Positions 27,667 to 37,470 of a DNA stretch of 64,000 bases are shown one piece after another. Positions within the stretch are counted from its first letter, which is position 1; each line of letters starts with the position of its first letter. Source of the DNA: Aquipuribacter hungaricus (GTDB lineage Bacteria; Actinomycetota; Actinomycetes; Actinomycetales; JBBAYJ01); NCBI RefSeq assembly GCF_042663885.1, contig NZ_JBHSXV010000001.1, one strand, 5' to 3'. Under the pieces are notes generated by a model, which searched no databases, was not told the DNA's origin, and saw only the letters and a program-made list of their open reading frames with translations. A program made the position numbers and the translations under genes.

Positions 27667-28970
27667 ATGAGGAACAGCAGGCTGCAGATCGGCACGACCG
27701 TCCTGGTCGTCGGGGCGCTCGCGCTCGCGGCGTGCGGCGGCGGGGGCGACGACGCCGCGGCCGGGGGCGAGGGGGACACCCTGCGCCTGTGGCACTTCGA
27801 GTCCGACACCAGCGCCATGGGCATCGCCTGGGAGGAGGCCATCGCCACCTTCGAGGAGGAGACCGGCGCCACGGTCGAGTTCGAGGAGCGCAGCTTCGAG
27901 CAGATCCGCACCACCGCCAGCCAGGTGCTCAACTCCGACGAGGCGCCCGACATCCTCGAGTACAACAAGGGCAACGCCACCGCCGGCCTGCTCGCGAGCC
28001 AGGGCCTGCTGAGCCCGCTCGACGACGCGGTCGAGGAGTACGGCTGGGACTCCCAGCTCGCGCCGGCCCTGCAGACCACGGCCCGCTACGACGAGTCCGG
28101 GATCATGGGCTCCGGCAGTGGTACGGCGTCCCCAACTACGGCGAGTTCGTGGAGTTCTACTACAACGAGGACATGTTCGCCGAGTACGGCGTCGAGGTGC
28201 CGACCAGCACCGAGGAGCTCGAGGTGGCGATGCAGACGTTCGCCGACGCGGGCGTCACGCCGCTGGCGGAGGCCGCCTCGGAGTACCCGCTCGGGCAGCT
28301 CTGGTACCAGCTCGCCCTCAGCAAGGCCGACCGCGAGTGGGTCGACAGCTACCAGCTGTACGCCGACGACGTGGACTTCACCGGCGAGCAGATCAGCTAC
28401 GCCACCGAGACCGTGAAGGCGTGGTCCGACGCCGGCTACATCTCCTCCGACGCGACCGGCCTGGCGGCCGAGGACGCCGGTGTCGCGTTCATCGACGGCG
28501 AGTACCCGATGTTCTACTCGGGCAGCTGGTGGCACAACCGGTTCACGACCGAGATCGAGGGCTTCGAGTTCGGCACGTTCCTGTACCCCGGCGCCGAGAT
28601 GTCCCCCGGGTCTGCCGGCAACATGTGGGTGATCCCGGTCGAGGCCCGCAACCCCGAGCTCGCCGCGCAGTTCATCGACATCACCATGCGCCCGGAGATC
28701 CAGGCCCTGATCGGCAACAACGGCGGCGTGCCCGTCGCCGCGGACCCCGCCGACATCGAGGACGAGAAGTCGCAGGAGCTCATCGAGAACTTCAACACCC
28801 TCAACGAGCGCGACGGCCTGGCGTTCTACCCCGACTGGCCCACCGCCACCTTCTACGACGACCTCAACGCCGGCCTGCAGGAGCTGCTCAACGGGACCCT
28901 GACCCCGGCCGAGGTCAACGAGCAGCTCGGCCAGCAGTACGCCGACGGCGTCGCGGACATCACGGGCTGA
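27667..28970 (+). pseudogene. ABC sugar-binding lipoprotein, split by a one-base frameshift
   Basis: Extracellular solute-binding protein (family 1), about 434 residues if the frame is restored. ATG 27667 has GGAGG upstream. Lipoprotein signal: basic start, hydrophobic stretch, lipobox LAAC with Cys22, then a Gly/Asp linker. The first frame is good up to ESGIMGSG (about residue 150), then turns into a Ser/Thr-rich shadow. The matching protein resumes as WYGVPNYGEFVEFYYNEDMF in another frame. Adding one C near 28114-28118 restores IMGSGQWYGVPN. All the rest, to the stop at 28970, is well formed. If real, the importer would be dead; a sequencing error is more likely because every other gene of the operon is intact. 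Confidence 0.87.
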
Positions 28971-28975
28971 GCGTC

Positions 28976-29974
28976 GTGCCGACCAGCGCAGCAGGCACGA
29001 CAGGTGCCACCGCGCCGTCCGCCGGGGGGCGCACCGCCGCCCCCCGGCGGGCGGGCCGGCCGAGCCTCATCCCGGGCCAGCGCCGCCACACCTACTGGGT
29101 CTACCTGGTGCCGGGCCTCGCCCTGCTCACCCTCGTCGTCCTGGTGCCGCTGGTCTGGAACGTCTACCTGACGTTCACGTCCTACCGCGGCATCCGCCCG
29201 CCGGAGTTCGTCGGCCTGGACAACTGGGTAGAGCTCGCGGGCGACACCGTGTTCTGGACCTCGTTCCGCAACTCCGTGGCCATGGTCGTGGCGATGGTCG
29301 TCGTCCCGACCGGCCTGGGGCTCGTGCTCGCGGCGATGCTCTTCGACCTGGTCGGCAAGAAGTTCGGCGGCCGGGTCGCGAGCTTCCTGCGGGCCACGTA
29401 CTACCTGCCGCAGATCCTCCCCGGCGTCATCGCCGCGATCGTCATCGGCTGGATCCTGCGGCCGCAGAACGGGGCGCTCAACACGGTGCTCGGGGCCGTC
29501 GGCCTGGACGCCCTGCAGGCCAACTGGCTCGGCGACCCCCGCACCGCGCTGCCCAGCATCATGGTCGTGCTCGTCTGGGTGCAGATCGGCTACCCGGTCG
29601 TCATCTTCATGGCGGCGCTGCAGCGGGTCGACCCGGAGCTGTACGAGGCCGCCGAGCTGGACGGCGCGGGCTGGTTCCAGCGCTTCCGCGCCATCACGGT
29701 GAGCATCATCCGGCCGGAGATCTTCGTCGTGGTCCTCACCTGCGCGATCGCCGCGCTCAAGGTGTTCGGGCCGGTCTACGCCCTCACCGGCGGGGGGCCC
29801 GGCACCTCGACGATCGTCCCCGCCTACTACGCCTACAGCGAGTTCTTCCAGTCCCAGCAGGTGGGCTACGGCGCGACCATCGCCACGGCGCTCACCGTCG
29901 TCATCGCCGTGCTCGCGGTGGCGTTCGTCCTCGTCCAGGCCAGGCTCGAACGAGCAGAGGAGCAGGGCCGATGA
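28976..29974 (+). CDS. ABC sugar transporter permease (MalF/UgpA type)
   Basis: 332 residues, six membrane segments beginning with YLVPGLALLTLVVLVPLVW. The cytoplasmic EAA loop reads EAAELDGAGWFQRFRAITVSIIRP, the contact with the ATPase. No ATPase gene lies in the locus, so a shared one (MsmK/MsiK type) is likely used, as is common in actinobacterial CUT1 systems. The N-terminal 35 residues are Ala/Gly/Arg-rich. GTG start at 28976, just after the binding-protein stop. Confidence 0.9.
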   Translation: MPTSAAGTTGATAPSAGGRTAAPRRAGRPSLIPGQRRHTYWVYLVPGLALLTLVVLVPLVWNVYLTFTSYRGIRPPEFVGLDNWVELAGDTVFWTSFRNSVAMVVAMVVVPTGLGLVLAAMLFDLVGKKFGGRVASFLRATYYLPQILPGVIAAIVIGWILRPQNGALNTVLGAVGLDALQANWLGDPRTALPSIMVVLVWVQIGYPVVIFMAALQRVDPELYEAAELDGAGWFQRFRAITVSIIRPEIFVVVLTCAIAALKVFGPVYALTGGGPGTSTIVPAYYAYSEFFQSQQVGYGATIATALTVVIAVLAVAFVLVQARLERAEEQGR

Positions 29975-30885
29975 CCGCGCAGCCCACCACCGCACCAGGC
30001 ACCCTCGTCCCCGCCCAGGGCGGCCCGCCCCGCGAGCGCACCCCGGCCCCCCGGCGCCGGGCCCGCCGCACCGTCGGCGACTGGGCGACCCTCGCGCTCG
30101 CCGTCGCCGTCGGCGCGCTCATCGCCGTGCCGTTCCTGCTCATCCTCGTCAACTCCTTCAAGTCCCCGGCGGACTACAGCACCGGCGGCCCGCTGTCGCT
30201 GCCCTCGGCGCTCTACACCGATGGCATCGTCGCCTTCTGGGAGCGGGTCGACTTCCCGCAGAAGCTGTGGAACAGCTTCGTCATCTCCGGGCTCGTGGCG
30301 GTCTTCGCCGTCACGCTGTCGGTGCTCAACGCCTTCGCTCTCGGCATCGGGCGGATCAAGGGGCGGACCTGGGTCGTCCTGCTCATCCTGCTGGCCAACA
30401 TGCTCCCGCAGGAGGTGCTGCTCTACCCGCTGTACTTCATGTTCAAGGAGGTCGGGCTCTACAACTCGATCTGGTCGGTGGTCATCATCTTCACCGTCAT
30501 CCAGAGCGCGTTCGGCACCTACCTGCTGGCCAGCGTCTACGGCACGTTCCCCAAGGAGATGCTCGAGGCCGCGGCCCTGGACGGGGCGAGCCGGCTGCAG
30601 ATCCTCCTGCGCGTCGTCGTCCCGATCTCGCGCCCGACCCTGTCGGTGCTGCTCATCTTCTTCTTCATCTGGACGTGGAACGAGTTCCTCATCCCGCTGA
30701 CGTTCCTCGTCAGCAACGACGTGCAGACGGTCCCGGTCGCGGTGACGGTCCTGCAGGGCGACCGGCTCATGGACGTCACGACGACGTCGGCCTCCGCGCT
30801 GCTGGGGCTGCTCCCCACGCTCGTGTTCTTCCTCGTCTTCCAGCGCACCCTCACCCGGGGCATCACGGCAGGAGCAGTGAAGTGA
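29971..30885 (+). CDS. ABC sugar transporter permease (MalG/UgpE type)
   Basis: 304 residues, six membrane segments. The EAA loop is EAAALDGASRLQILLRVVVPISRP. It pairs with the preceding permease to form the channel of a CUT1 oligosaccharide importer. The ATG start overlaps the previous stop (ATGA), and its own stop overlaps the GTG of the GH31 gene, so import and hydrolysis are translationally linked. Confidence 0.92.
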   Translation: MTAQPTTAPGTLVPAQGGPPRERTPAPRRRARRTVGDWATLALAVAVGALIAVPFLLILVNSFKSPADYSTGGPLSLPSALYTDGIVAFWERVDFPQKLWNSFVISGLVAVFAVTLSVLNAFALGIGRIKGRTWVVLLILLANMLPQEVLLYPLYFMFKEVGLYNSIWSVVIIFTVIQSAFGTYLLASVYGTFPKEMLEAAALDGASRLQILLRVVVPISRPTLSVLLIFFFIWTWNEFLIPLTFLVSNDVQTVPVAVTVLQGDRLMDVTTTSASALLGLLPTLVFFLVFQRTLTRGITAGAVK

Positions 30886-33230
30886 AGTTCACCGACGGGT
30901 TCTGGCACACCCGGCCGGGCGTCGACGCCCAGCTCGCCCGCGAGGCGCGCCACGTCGAGGCCCGCCACGCCCCCGGCGGGGACCGGCTGGTCGTCCAGGC
31001 ACCCACCCGCGTCATCGCCGGACGCGGCGACACCCTCAACCGGCCGGTGCTCACGGTCACCCTGTCCAGCCCGCTCGAGGGCGTGGTCAGGGTCCGGATC
31101 GAGCACCACCGCGGCACGCCCGCCTCGCCCGGCTTCGACCTGGTCGGCGCCGAGAAGGGCCACGGCAGCGCCTGGGTGGACGGGGGCGAGGGCGTCCTGG
31201 AGACCGGGGGCCTCACCGCCCGGGTCCGGCTCGGCGCGCCGTGGGACCTGCGCTTCGAGCACGACGGGCGCGTCCTCACCCGCAGCGGCGAGAAGTCCGT
31301 CGGGTGGATGGGCCTGGACGACGGTGCCCCCGTCGCGGCCGAGCCCGCCGGCGTCGCCGGGGTGAGCACCACGGGCCTGGCGCCGGCCCGCTCCTACGTC
31401 CGCGCCCAGCTGTCCCTCGGCGTGGGCGAGCTCGTCTACGGCCTCGGCGAGCGCTTCGGCCCGCTGGTGAAGAACGGCCAGGCGGTCGACGTGTGGAACG
31501 CCGACGGCGGCACGTCCAGCGAGCAGTCGTACAAGAACGTGCCGTTCTACCTCACCAACCGCGGCTACGGCGTCCTCGTCAACCACCCCGAGCACGTCTC
31601 GTTCGAGGTGGGCAGCGAGGCCGTCGAGCAGGTCCAGTTCAGCGTGCCGGGGGAGACCCTGGAGTACCTCGTCGTCGCCGGGCCCACCCCCCGGGAGGTG
31701 CTGCAGCGCTACACCCGCCTCACCGGGCGCCCGGCGCGGGTGCCGGCCTGGAGCTACGGGCTGTGGCTGTCGACGTCGTTCACCACCGACTACGACGAGG
31801 AGACGGTCAACGCCTTCATCGACGGGATGGCCGAGCGGGACCTGCCGCTGTCGGTGTTCCACTTCGACTGCTTCTGGATGCGCGAGTTCCGCTGGACCGA
31901 CTTCCGCTGGGACCCCGACACGTTCCCGGACCCCGAGGGCATGCTCGCCCGCCTGCACGGGCGCGGCCTGCGGGTGAGCGCCTGGCTGAACCCCTACATC
32001 GCGCAGGCGTCGCCGCTGTTCGACGAGGCGCACGAGGCGGGGTACCTGGTCCGCCGCGCCGACGGCAGCACCTGGCAGTGGGACATGTGGCAGGCCGGCA
32101 TGGCCCTGGTCGACTTCACCCACCCGGACGCGACCGCCTGGTACCAGGACAAGGTCCGCGGCCTGCTGGCGCAGGGCGTCGACGCGGTGAAGACCGACTT
32201 CGGCGAGCGGGTGCCCACCGACGTCGTCTGGCACGACGGCACCGACCCCGGCGTCATGCACAACTGGTACGCCCAGCTGTACAACCAGGCCGTCTTCGAC
32301 GTGCTGCAGGAGGTCCGCGGCGAGGGCGAGGCCGTGCTGTTCGCGCGCTCGGCGACCGCCGGGGGCCAGCGCCTGCCCGTGCACTGGGGCGGCGACAGCT
32401 CCAGCTCCTTCGAGTCCATGGCCGAGAGCCTGCGCGGCGGCCTCAGCCTGGCGATGAGCGGCTTCGGCTTCTGGAGCCACGACATCGGCGGCTTCGAGGG
32501 CGACCCCGACCCGGCGGTGTTCAAGCGCTGGCTGGCCTTCGGGCTGCTGTCGAGCCACTCCCGGCTGCACGGCTCCCAGAGCTACCGCGTGCCGTGGGCG
32601 TTCGACGACGGCACCGAGGAGCCCGGGCAGTCCGCGGTCGAGGTGGCCCGCACCTTCACCACGCTCAAGCTCCGCCTCATGCCGTACCTGTTCCAGGTGG
32701 GCCTCGCCGCCCACGAGCACGGCCTGCCGTTCATGCGGCCCATGCAGCTGGAGTTCGCGGGCGACCCCGCCGTGGACCACCTGGACCGGCAGTACATGCT
32801 CGGCCCGGACCTGCTGGTCGCCCCGGTCATGTCCGCCGACGGCGAGGTGACCTACTACCTGCCGGCCGGGCGCTGGACGAACCTGCTCACCGACGAGGTG
32901 GTCACGGGCGGCAGCTGGCGTACCGAACGCCACGGCTTCGACTCCGCGCCGCTGTGGGTGCACGAGGGGGCGGTGCTCGTCACCGGTTCCCGCTCCGACA
33001 CCCCGGACTACGACTACGCCGACGGTGCGCTCGTCACCGTCCACCCCGGCGAGGGCGACCGCGCGGTGGTCGTCACCCACCCGACCACCGGCGCGGTGAC
33101 GACGTTCCGGGTCGCCCGCGACGCCTCGGGCGCCACCGTCACCGCCGAGCCGCCGGTCGCCTTCCGGGCACGCCTCGTGGGCGGGGCCGAGGTGCCTGCC
33201 ACCGCCGGCACCGCCAGGCTCGAGGCATGA
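30882..33230 (+). CDS. GH31 alpha-xylosidase-like glycosidase (YicI type)
   Basis: 782 residues. The nucleophile is Asp439 in AVKTDFGERVP, and the acid/base is Asp505 in HWGGDSSSSF. KTDFGE rather than the WxDMNE of alpha-glucosidases is the YicI alpha-xylosidase form. The N-terminal beta domain and YGLGERFGPLVKNG also match YicI. It should remove alpha-1,6-xylose from xylosyl-glucose units. There is no signal peptide, so it works on imported sugar. The GTG start has AGGAG seven bases upstream and overlaps the permease stop. A different alpha-glycoside specificity cannot be excluded. Confidence 0.9.
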   Translation: MKFTDGFWHTRPGVDAQLAREARHVEARHAPGGDRLVVQAPTRVIAGRGDTLNRPVLTVTLSSPLEGVVRVRIEHHRGTPASPGFDLVGAEKGHGSAWVDGGEGVLETGGLTARVRLGAPWDLRFEHDGRVLTRSGEKSVGWMGLDDGAPVAAEPAGVAGVSTTGLAPARSYVRAQLSLGVGELVYGLGERFGPLVKNGQAVDVWNADGGTSSEQSYKNVPFYLTNRGYGVLVNHPEHVSFEVGSEAVEQVQFSVPGETLEYLVVAGPTPREVLQRYTRLTGRPARVPAWSYGLWLSTSFTTDYDEETVNAFIDGMAERDLPLSVFHFDCFWMREFRWTDFRWDPDTFPDPEGMLARLHGRGLRVSAWLNPYIAQASPLFDEAHEAGYLVRRADGSTWQWDMWQAGMALVDFTHPDATAWYQDKVRGLLAQGVDAVKTDFGERVPTDVVWHDGTDPGVMHNWYAQLYNQAVFDVLQEVRGEGEAVLFARSATAGGQRLPVHWGGDSSSSFESMAESLRGGLSLAMSGFGFWSHDIGGFEGDPDPAVFKRWLAFGLLSSHSRLHGSQSYRVPWAFDDGTEEPGQSAVEVARTFTTLKLRLMPYLFQVGLAAHEHGLPFMRPMQLEFAGDPAVDHLDRQYMLGPDLLVAPVMSADGEVTYYLPAGRWTNLLTDEVVTGGSWRTERHGFDSAPLWVHEGAVLVTGSRSDTPDYDYADGALVTVHPGEGDRAVVVTHPTTGAVTTFRVARDASGATVTAEPPVAFRARLVGGAEVPATAGTARLEA

Positions 33231-34750
33231 GCGCCCCCACGGCCCAGGCCGTGCACCCCGGCGGCCCGGACGGCCCCGGCCGCTCGGTCGACCTGGCCGC
33301 GGTCTCCCGGACCGGCCCGGACGACGACTACCGCGGGCGAGGGCTCGTCCTCCCGCCGGGCTTCGTGCTCGGCTCGGCCACCGCCGCCTACCAGGTGGAG
33401 GGCGGCGCGCACGAGGGCGGGCGGGGACCCAGCATCTGGGACACCTTCAGCCGCACGCCGGGCAAGGTGTGGGGCGGGGACACCGGGGACGTCGCCGCCG
33501 ACCAGTACCACCGGCTCGACCAGGACCTCGACCTCATGGCCTCGCTCGGGCTGCACGCCTACCGCTTCTCGGTGGCCTGGTCGCGGGTGCAGCCGACCGG
33601 CAGGGGGCCCGCCAACCCCGAGGGCCTGGCGTTCTACGACCGGCTCGTCGACGGGCTGCTCGCCCGCGGCATCACCCCGGTCGCGACGCTGTACCACTGG
33701 GACCTGCCGCAGGCGCTGGAGGACGAGGGCGGCTGGCCCGTGCGCGCGACCGCCGAGGCGTTCGCGGACTACGCGGCGCTGCTCGGCACCGCCCTGGGCG
33801 ACCGGGTCGGCACCTGGACGACGATGAACGAGCCGTGGTGCTCGGCGTACCTCGGCTACGGCTCGGGCGCGCACGCGCCGGGGCGCACCGAGCCGGCCGC
33901 GGCGCTGGCCGCCGTCCACCACCTCAACCTGGGCCACGGGCTCGCGGTGCAGGCGCTGCGGGCGGCGTCGACGGGCACCCCGGAGTACTCGGTCACCCTC
34001 AACATGCACGTCTTCCGGGGCGAGGGCGAGGGGGCCGCCGACGCGGTCCGGCTCGTCGACGGGCTCGCCAACCGCGTGTTCCTCCAGCCGCTGCTCGAGG
34101 GCGGCTACCCCGAGGACGTCGTGGCGGCCACGGCGGCGCTGACCGACTGGTCGTTCGTCCGCGACGGCGACGCGGCGACGGTCCGGCAGCCCCTGGACGT
34201 GCTGGGCGTCAACTACTACGCGACCACCCGGGTCCGTCGCTGGGACGGCACGGGACCGCGCCTCATGGCCGACGGGCACAAGGACATGGGCGGCACGCCG
34301 TGGCCCGGCGCCGACCACGTGGAGTTCCTGCCGCAGCCGGGGCCGCACACCGACATGGGGTGGAACATCGAGCCCGCCGGGCTCGAGGAGGTGCTCGTCG
34401 ACCTCGCCGCCCGGTACCCGGGCCTGCCGCTCATGGTCACCGAGAACGGGGCGGCCTTCGCCGACGAGGTCGTCGAGGACCCCACGGCGCCGGGCGGCCG
34501 CGCCGTGCACGACGTGGAGCGCGTGGACTACCTGCGCCGCCACGTCACGGCGTGCCACCGGGCGCTGGCGCGCGGCGTCGACCTGCGCGGGTACCTCGTG
34601 TGGTCGCTGCTGGACAACTTCGAGTGGGGCTACGGGTACTCCAAGCGCTTCGGCATCGTCCGGGTCGACTACGAGACCCAGGAGCGGCTGCCCAAGGACA
34701 GCGCCCGCTGGTTCTCCGAGCTCGCGCGCACCGGGACCGTCCCGGCCTGA
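33227..34750 (+). CDS. GH1 beta-glucosidase
   Basis: 507 residues. GH1 signatures: PPGFVLGSATAAYQVEGGAHEGGRGPSIWDTF near the start, acid/base Glu202 in TMNEPW and nucleophile Glu406 in VTENGAAF, then WSLLDNFEWGYGYSKRFGIV. It is cytoplasmic, with no signal peptide; about 45 extra N-terminal residues are low-complexity. The ATG overlaps the GH31 stop (ATGA). With the alpha-xylosidase it would take a xyloglucan-type oligosaccharide to xylose and glucose. Last gene of the LacI-controlled operon. Confidence 0.95.
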   Translation: MSAPTAQAVHPGGPDGPGRSVDLAAVSRTGPDDDYRGRGLVLPPGFVLGSATAAYQVEGGAHEGGRGPSIWDTFSRTPGKVWGGDTGDVAADQYHRLDQDLDLMASLGLHAYRFSVAWSRVQPTGRGPANPEGLAFYDRLVDGLLARGITPVATLYHWDLPQALEDEGGWPVRATAEAFADYAALLGTALGDRVGTWTTMNEPWCSAYLGYGSGAHAPGRTEPAAALAAVHHLNLGHGLAVQALRAASTGTPEYSVTLNMHVFRGEGEGAADAVRLVDGLANRVFLQPLLEGGYPEDVVAATAALTDWSFVRDGDAATVRQPLDVLGVNYYATTRVRRWDGTGPRLMADGHKDMGGTPWPGADHVEFLPQPGPHTDMGWNIEPAGLEEVLVDLAARYPGLPLMVTENGAAFADEVVEDPTAPGGRAVHDVERVDYLRRHVTACHRALARGVDLRGYLVWSLLDNFEWGYGYSKRFGIVRVDYETQERLPKDSARWFSELARTGTVPA

Positions 34751-34766
34751 GGCCGGTCCGGCCCGC

Positions 34767-35525
34767 TCACCACAGCACGTCGTCGCCCGGGCCGGCCCCC
34801 AGGCCGTCGGGGCGGGGCCCGTCGGGGCGTCGCGAGACGACCTGGCGGGCCCGCCGGGACCGGGCGGCGGCCCAGCCCGCGACCACGCCGGCCGGGCCCG
34901 TCTTGCCGGCGCGGAGCCGGGTGAGCCGTGCCGGCCCCACGGACATCGGGCGCGGCAGGGTCCAGCTCGACACCAGCCAGCCGGGCAGGCCGAGCAGGGC
35001 GAGGACCCGGCCGAGGCGCTCGGACTCGATGTAGTGCTCCGGGTCCAGGGCCTCGGCGAGCACGTCGCGCAGCTCGCCCGCCACGCCCGGCACGCCGAAC
35101 GCCCGCGCCATCGCCCCGGCGTGGTGCTCGCCGCGGGGCTGGTCGTCGTCGTCGGGGTCGAGCACCGACGGCTCGCTGAGGTAGCGGAGGGCCTCGACGC
35201 CGTCGCCGCCGTCCTCGACGTCACCCACCTCCCGGAGCAGCACGAGCGCGAGCAGCCGGTCGCGCACCACGGTGACGAGCAGGGTCGGGCCGAGCCGCGC
35301 CATCTCGGCGCCGACGTCCTCCAGGTCGCGCCCGCCGTCGGCGACGAACAGCCCCGTGCCCGCGGCGACCACGACGACGTCGGGCCCCTCCTGCGGGCCG
35401 ACCCACCCGGTGAACCCGAGGGCGCGGGCTCGCTCGAGGACCGCCTGCGCGCCGGCGCGGACCACCAGACCGCGGTAGCCGTACCCCGCCCGCTCCTCGC
35501 CCACCGGTGCGACGCCGTAGACCAT
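34767..35525 (-). CDS. Hypothetical protein
   Basis: 252 residues, ATG 35525. I do not recognise a family. The N-terminal half is regular alpha/beta sequence (RGLVVRAGAQAVLERARALG, VVVVAAGTGLFVADGG, PTLLVTVVRDRLLALVLL), with an acidic DPDDDD patch in the middle. HYIESERLGRVLALLGLPGWL follows, and the basic, Pro-rich C-terminal tail looks disordered. There is no signal or membrane segment. Third-position GC is high throughout, supporting a real gene. It converges on the GH1 gene (16 bases between stops) and is divergent from recQ. Confidence 0.7.
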   Translation of the reverse strand: MVYGVAPVGEERAGYGYRGLVVRAGAQAVLERARALGFTGWVGPQEGPDVVVVAAGTGLFVADGGRDLEDVGAEMARLGPTLLVTVVRDRLLALVLLREVGDVEDGGDGVEALRYLSEPSVLDPDDDDQPRGEHHAGAMARAFGVPGVAGELRDVLAEALDPEHYIESERLGRVLALLGLPGWLVSSWTLPRPMSVGPARLTRLRAGKTGPAGVVAGWAAARSRRARQVVSRRPDGPRPDGLGAGPGDDVLW

Positions 35526-35583
35526 CCCGCCATCCTCGTGCACAGGGGCCCCCGGGCCGCAGCCCGTGCGGTGCCGGCCGTCA

Positions 35584-35589
35584 TAGGCT
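35584..35589 (+). promoter_or_regulatory. -10 hexamer TAGGCT before recQ
   Basis: TAGGCT ends six bases before the GTG at 35596; no ribosome site. Leaderless layout. Confidence 0.6.
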
Positions 35590-35595
35590 CGCCCC

Positions 35596-37437
35596 GTGCC
35601 CACCGACCTCGCTCCCGCGGCCGACGTCGACGAGGCCCTGGAGGCCCTGCGCCGGGTCTGGGGCTACGACGAGTTCCGGCCCGGGCAGCGCGAGGTGGTC
35701 GAGCACCTGGTCGGGGGCGGTGACGCGCTCGTCCTCATGCCCACCGGCGGCGGCAAGTCGCTCTGCTACCAGGTGCCCGCGCTCGTCCGGGAGGGCACCG
35801 CCGTCGTCGTCTCCCCGCTCATCGCCCTCATGCAGGACCAGGTCGACGCGCTGCGGACCGCCGGGGTGCGGGCCGGCTTCCTCAACTCCACCCTGCTGCC
35901 GCACGAGCGGCAGGAGGTGGAGGACGCGTTCGTCTCCGGCGACCTCGACCTGCTGTACCTGGCCCCGGAGGCGCTGCGCGGGCAGGGCGCCCAGCGGCTG
36001 CTCGACCGCGGCCGGGTCAGCCTGTTCGCCATCGACGAGGCGCACTGCGTCGCCCAGTGGGGCCACGACTTCCGGCCGGACTACCTGGCGCTGTCCGTGC
36101 TCCACGAGCGCTGGCCCGACGTGCCGCGCATCGCCCTCACCGCGACCGCGACCACGCAGACCCGGGAGGAGATCGTCCGGCGCCTCGACCTGGGCTCGGC
36201 GCGGCAGTTCGTCGCCAGCTTCGACCGGCCGAACATCCGCTACCGGGTGGTGCCCAAGGCCGAGCCGAAGACCCAGCTGCTGGAGCTGCTGCGCACCGAG
36301 CACCCCGGCGACGCCGGCATCGTCTACTGCCTGTCGCGGGCGTCGGTGGAGAAGGTCGCCGACCAGCTCGTGGCCGCGGGCATCACGGCGCTGCCGTACC
36401 ACGCGGGCCTGGACGCGTCGGTCCGGCTGCGGAACCAGCAGCGCTTCCTCCGCGAGGAGGGCGTCGTCATGGTCGCGACCATCGCCTTCGGGATGGGCAT
36501 CGACAAGCCCGACGTCCGCTTCGTCGCCCACCTCGACCTGCCCAAGTCCGTCGAGGGCTACTACCAGGAGACCGGGCGGGCCGGTCGGGACGGGCTGCCC
36601 GCCACGGCCTGGCTGGCGTACGGCCTCAACGACGTCGTCCAGCAGCGGCGCATGATCGACACCTCCGACGGCGACCTGGCCCGGCGCCGCGCGCTCGGCG
36701 CCCACCTGGACGCCATGCTCGCCCTCTGCGAGACCGCGACCTGCCGGCGGGTCCAGCTGCTCGCCTACTTCGACGAGGAGTCCGCGCCCTGCGGCAACTG
36801 CGACACCTGCCTGGAGCCGCCGGAGACCTGGGACGGCACCGTCGCGGCGCAGAAGCTGCTGTCCACGGTGCTGCGGCTGCAGCGCGAGCGGGGCCAGGCC
36901 TTCGGCGCCGGGCAGTCGGTCGACATCCTGCTGGGGAAGACGACGCCCAAGGTCACCCAGCAGGGCCACGACGGGCTGAGCACCTTCGGCATCGGCACCG
37001 AGCTCACCGACGCCGGCTGGCGCGGGGTCGTGCGCCAGCTGCTCGCGCAGGGGCTGCTCGCGGTGCAGGGGGAGTACGGCGTGCTCGCGCTCACCGAGGG
37101 CAGCGGGCAGGTGCTGCGGGGCGAGCGGCAGGTGCTGCTCCGGCGCGAGCAGCCCCGGCCCGCCTCCCGCAGCCGCCGGTCCGCCTCGGCCGCCGCCGAC
37201 CTGCCGGCCGAGGTGCAGACGGTGTTCGAGCGGCTGCGCGCCTGGCGCGCCGCTGCCGCCAAGGAGCGCGGCGTGCCCGCGTACGTCATCTTCCACGACG
37301 CCACGCTGCGGCAGGTCGCCCTCGACGCGCCCGCGTCGCTGGCCGAGCTGGGCCGGGTGAGCGGCGTGGGCGAGACCAAGCTCGCGACCTACGGCGAGGG
37401 CGTGCTCGCCGCGGTCGCGGGGGACGACCCGGCCTGA
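35596..37437 (+). CDS. recQ: ATP-dependent DNA helicase RecQ
   Basis: 613 residues. Order: superfamily-2 helicase core with Walker A MPTGGGKS, DEAH box (AIDEAHCVAQWGHDFRPDY) and motif VI QETGRAGRDG; RQC domain with a four-cysteine zinc site (CETATC ... CGNCDTC); C-terminal HRDC domain (VPAYVIFHDATLRQVA). It unwinds DNA 3'-5' in recombination and fork repair. The RecQ start codon is fixed by the TAGGCT hexamer. It ends at a strong hairpin shared with the convergent amidase. Confidence 0.97.
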   Translation: MPTDLAPAADVDEALEALRRVWGYDEFRPGQREVVEHLVGGGDALVLMPTGGGKSLCYQVPALVREGTAVVVSPLIALMQDQVDALRTAGVRAGFLNSTLLPHERQEVEDAFVSGDLDLLYLAPEALRGQGAQRLLDRGRVSLFAIDEAHCVAQWGHDFRPDYLALSVLHERWPDVPRIALTATATTQTREEIVRRLDLGSARQFVASFDRPNIRYRVVPKAEPKTQLLELLRTEHPGDAGIVYCLSRASVEKVADQLVAAGITALPYHAGLDASVRLRNQQRFLREEGVVMVATIAFGMGIDKPDVRFVAHLDLPKSVEGYYQETGRAGRDGLPATAWLAYGLNDVVQQRRMIDTSDGDLARRRALGAHLDAMLALCETATCRRVQLLAYFDEESAPCGNCDTCLEPPETWDGTVAAQKLLSTVLRLQRERGQAFGAGQSVDILLGKTTPKVTQQGHDGLSTFGIGTELTDAGWRGVVRQLLAQGLLAVQGEYGVLALTEGSGQVLRGERQVLLRREQPRPASRSRRSASAAADLPAEVQTVFERLRAWRAAAAKERGVPAYVIFHDATLRQVALDAPASLAELGRVSGVGETKLATYGEGVLAAVAGDDPA

Positions 37438-37470
37438 GGGCGCCGGGCTGACGACGCGTCGGGGCCGCCG

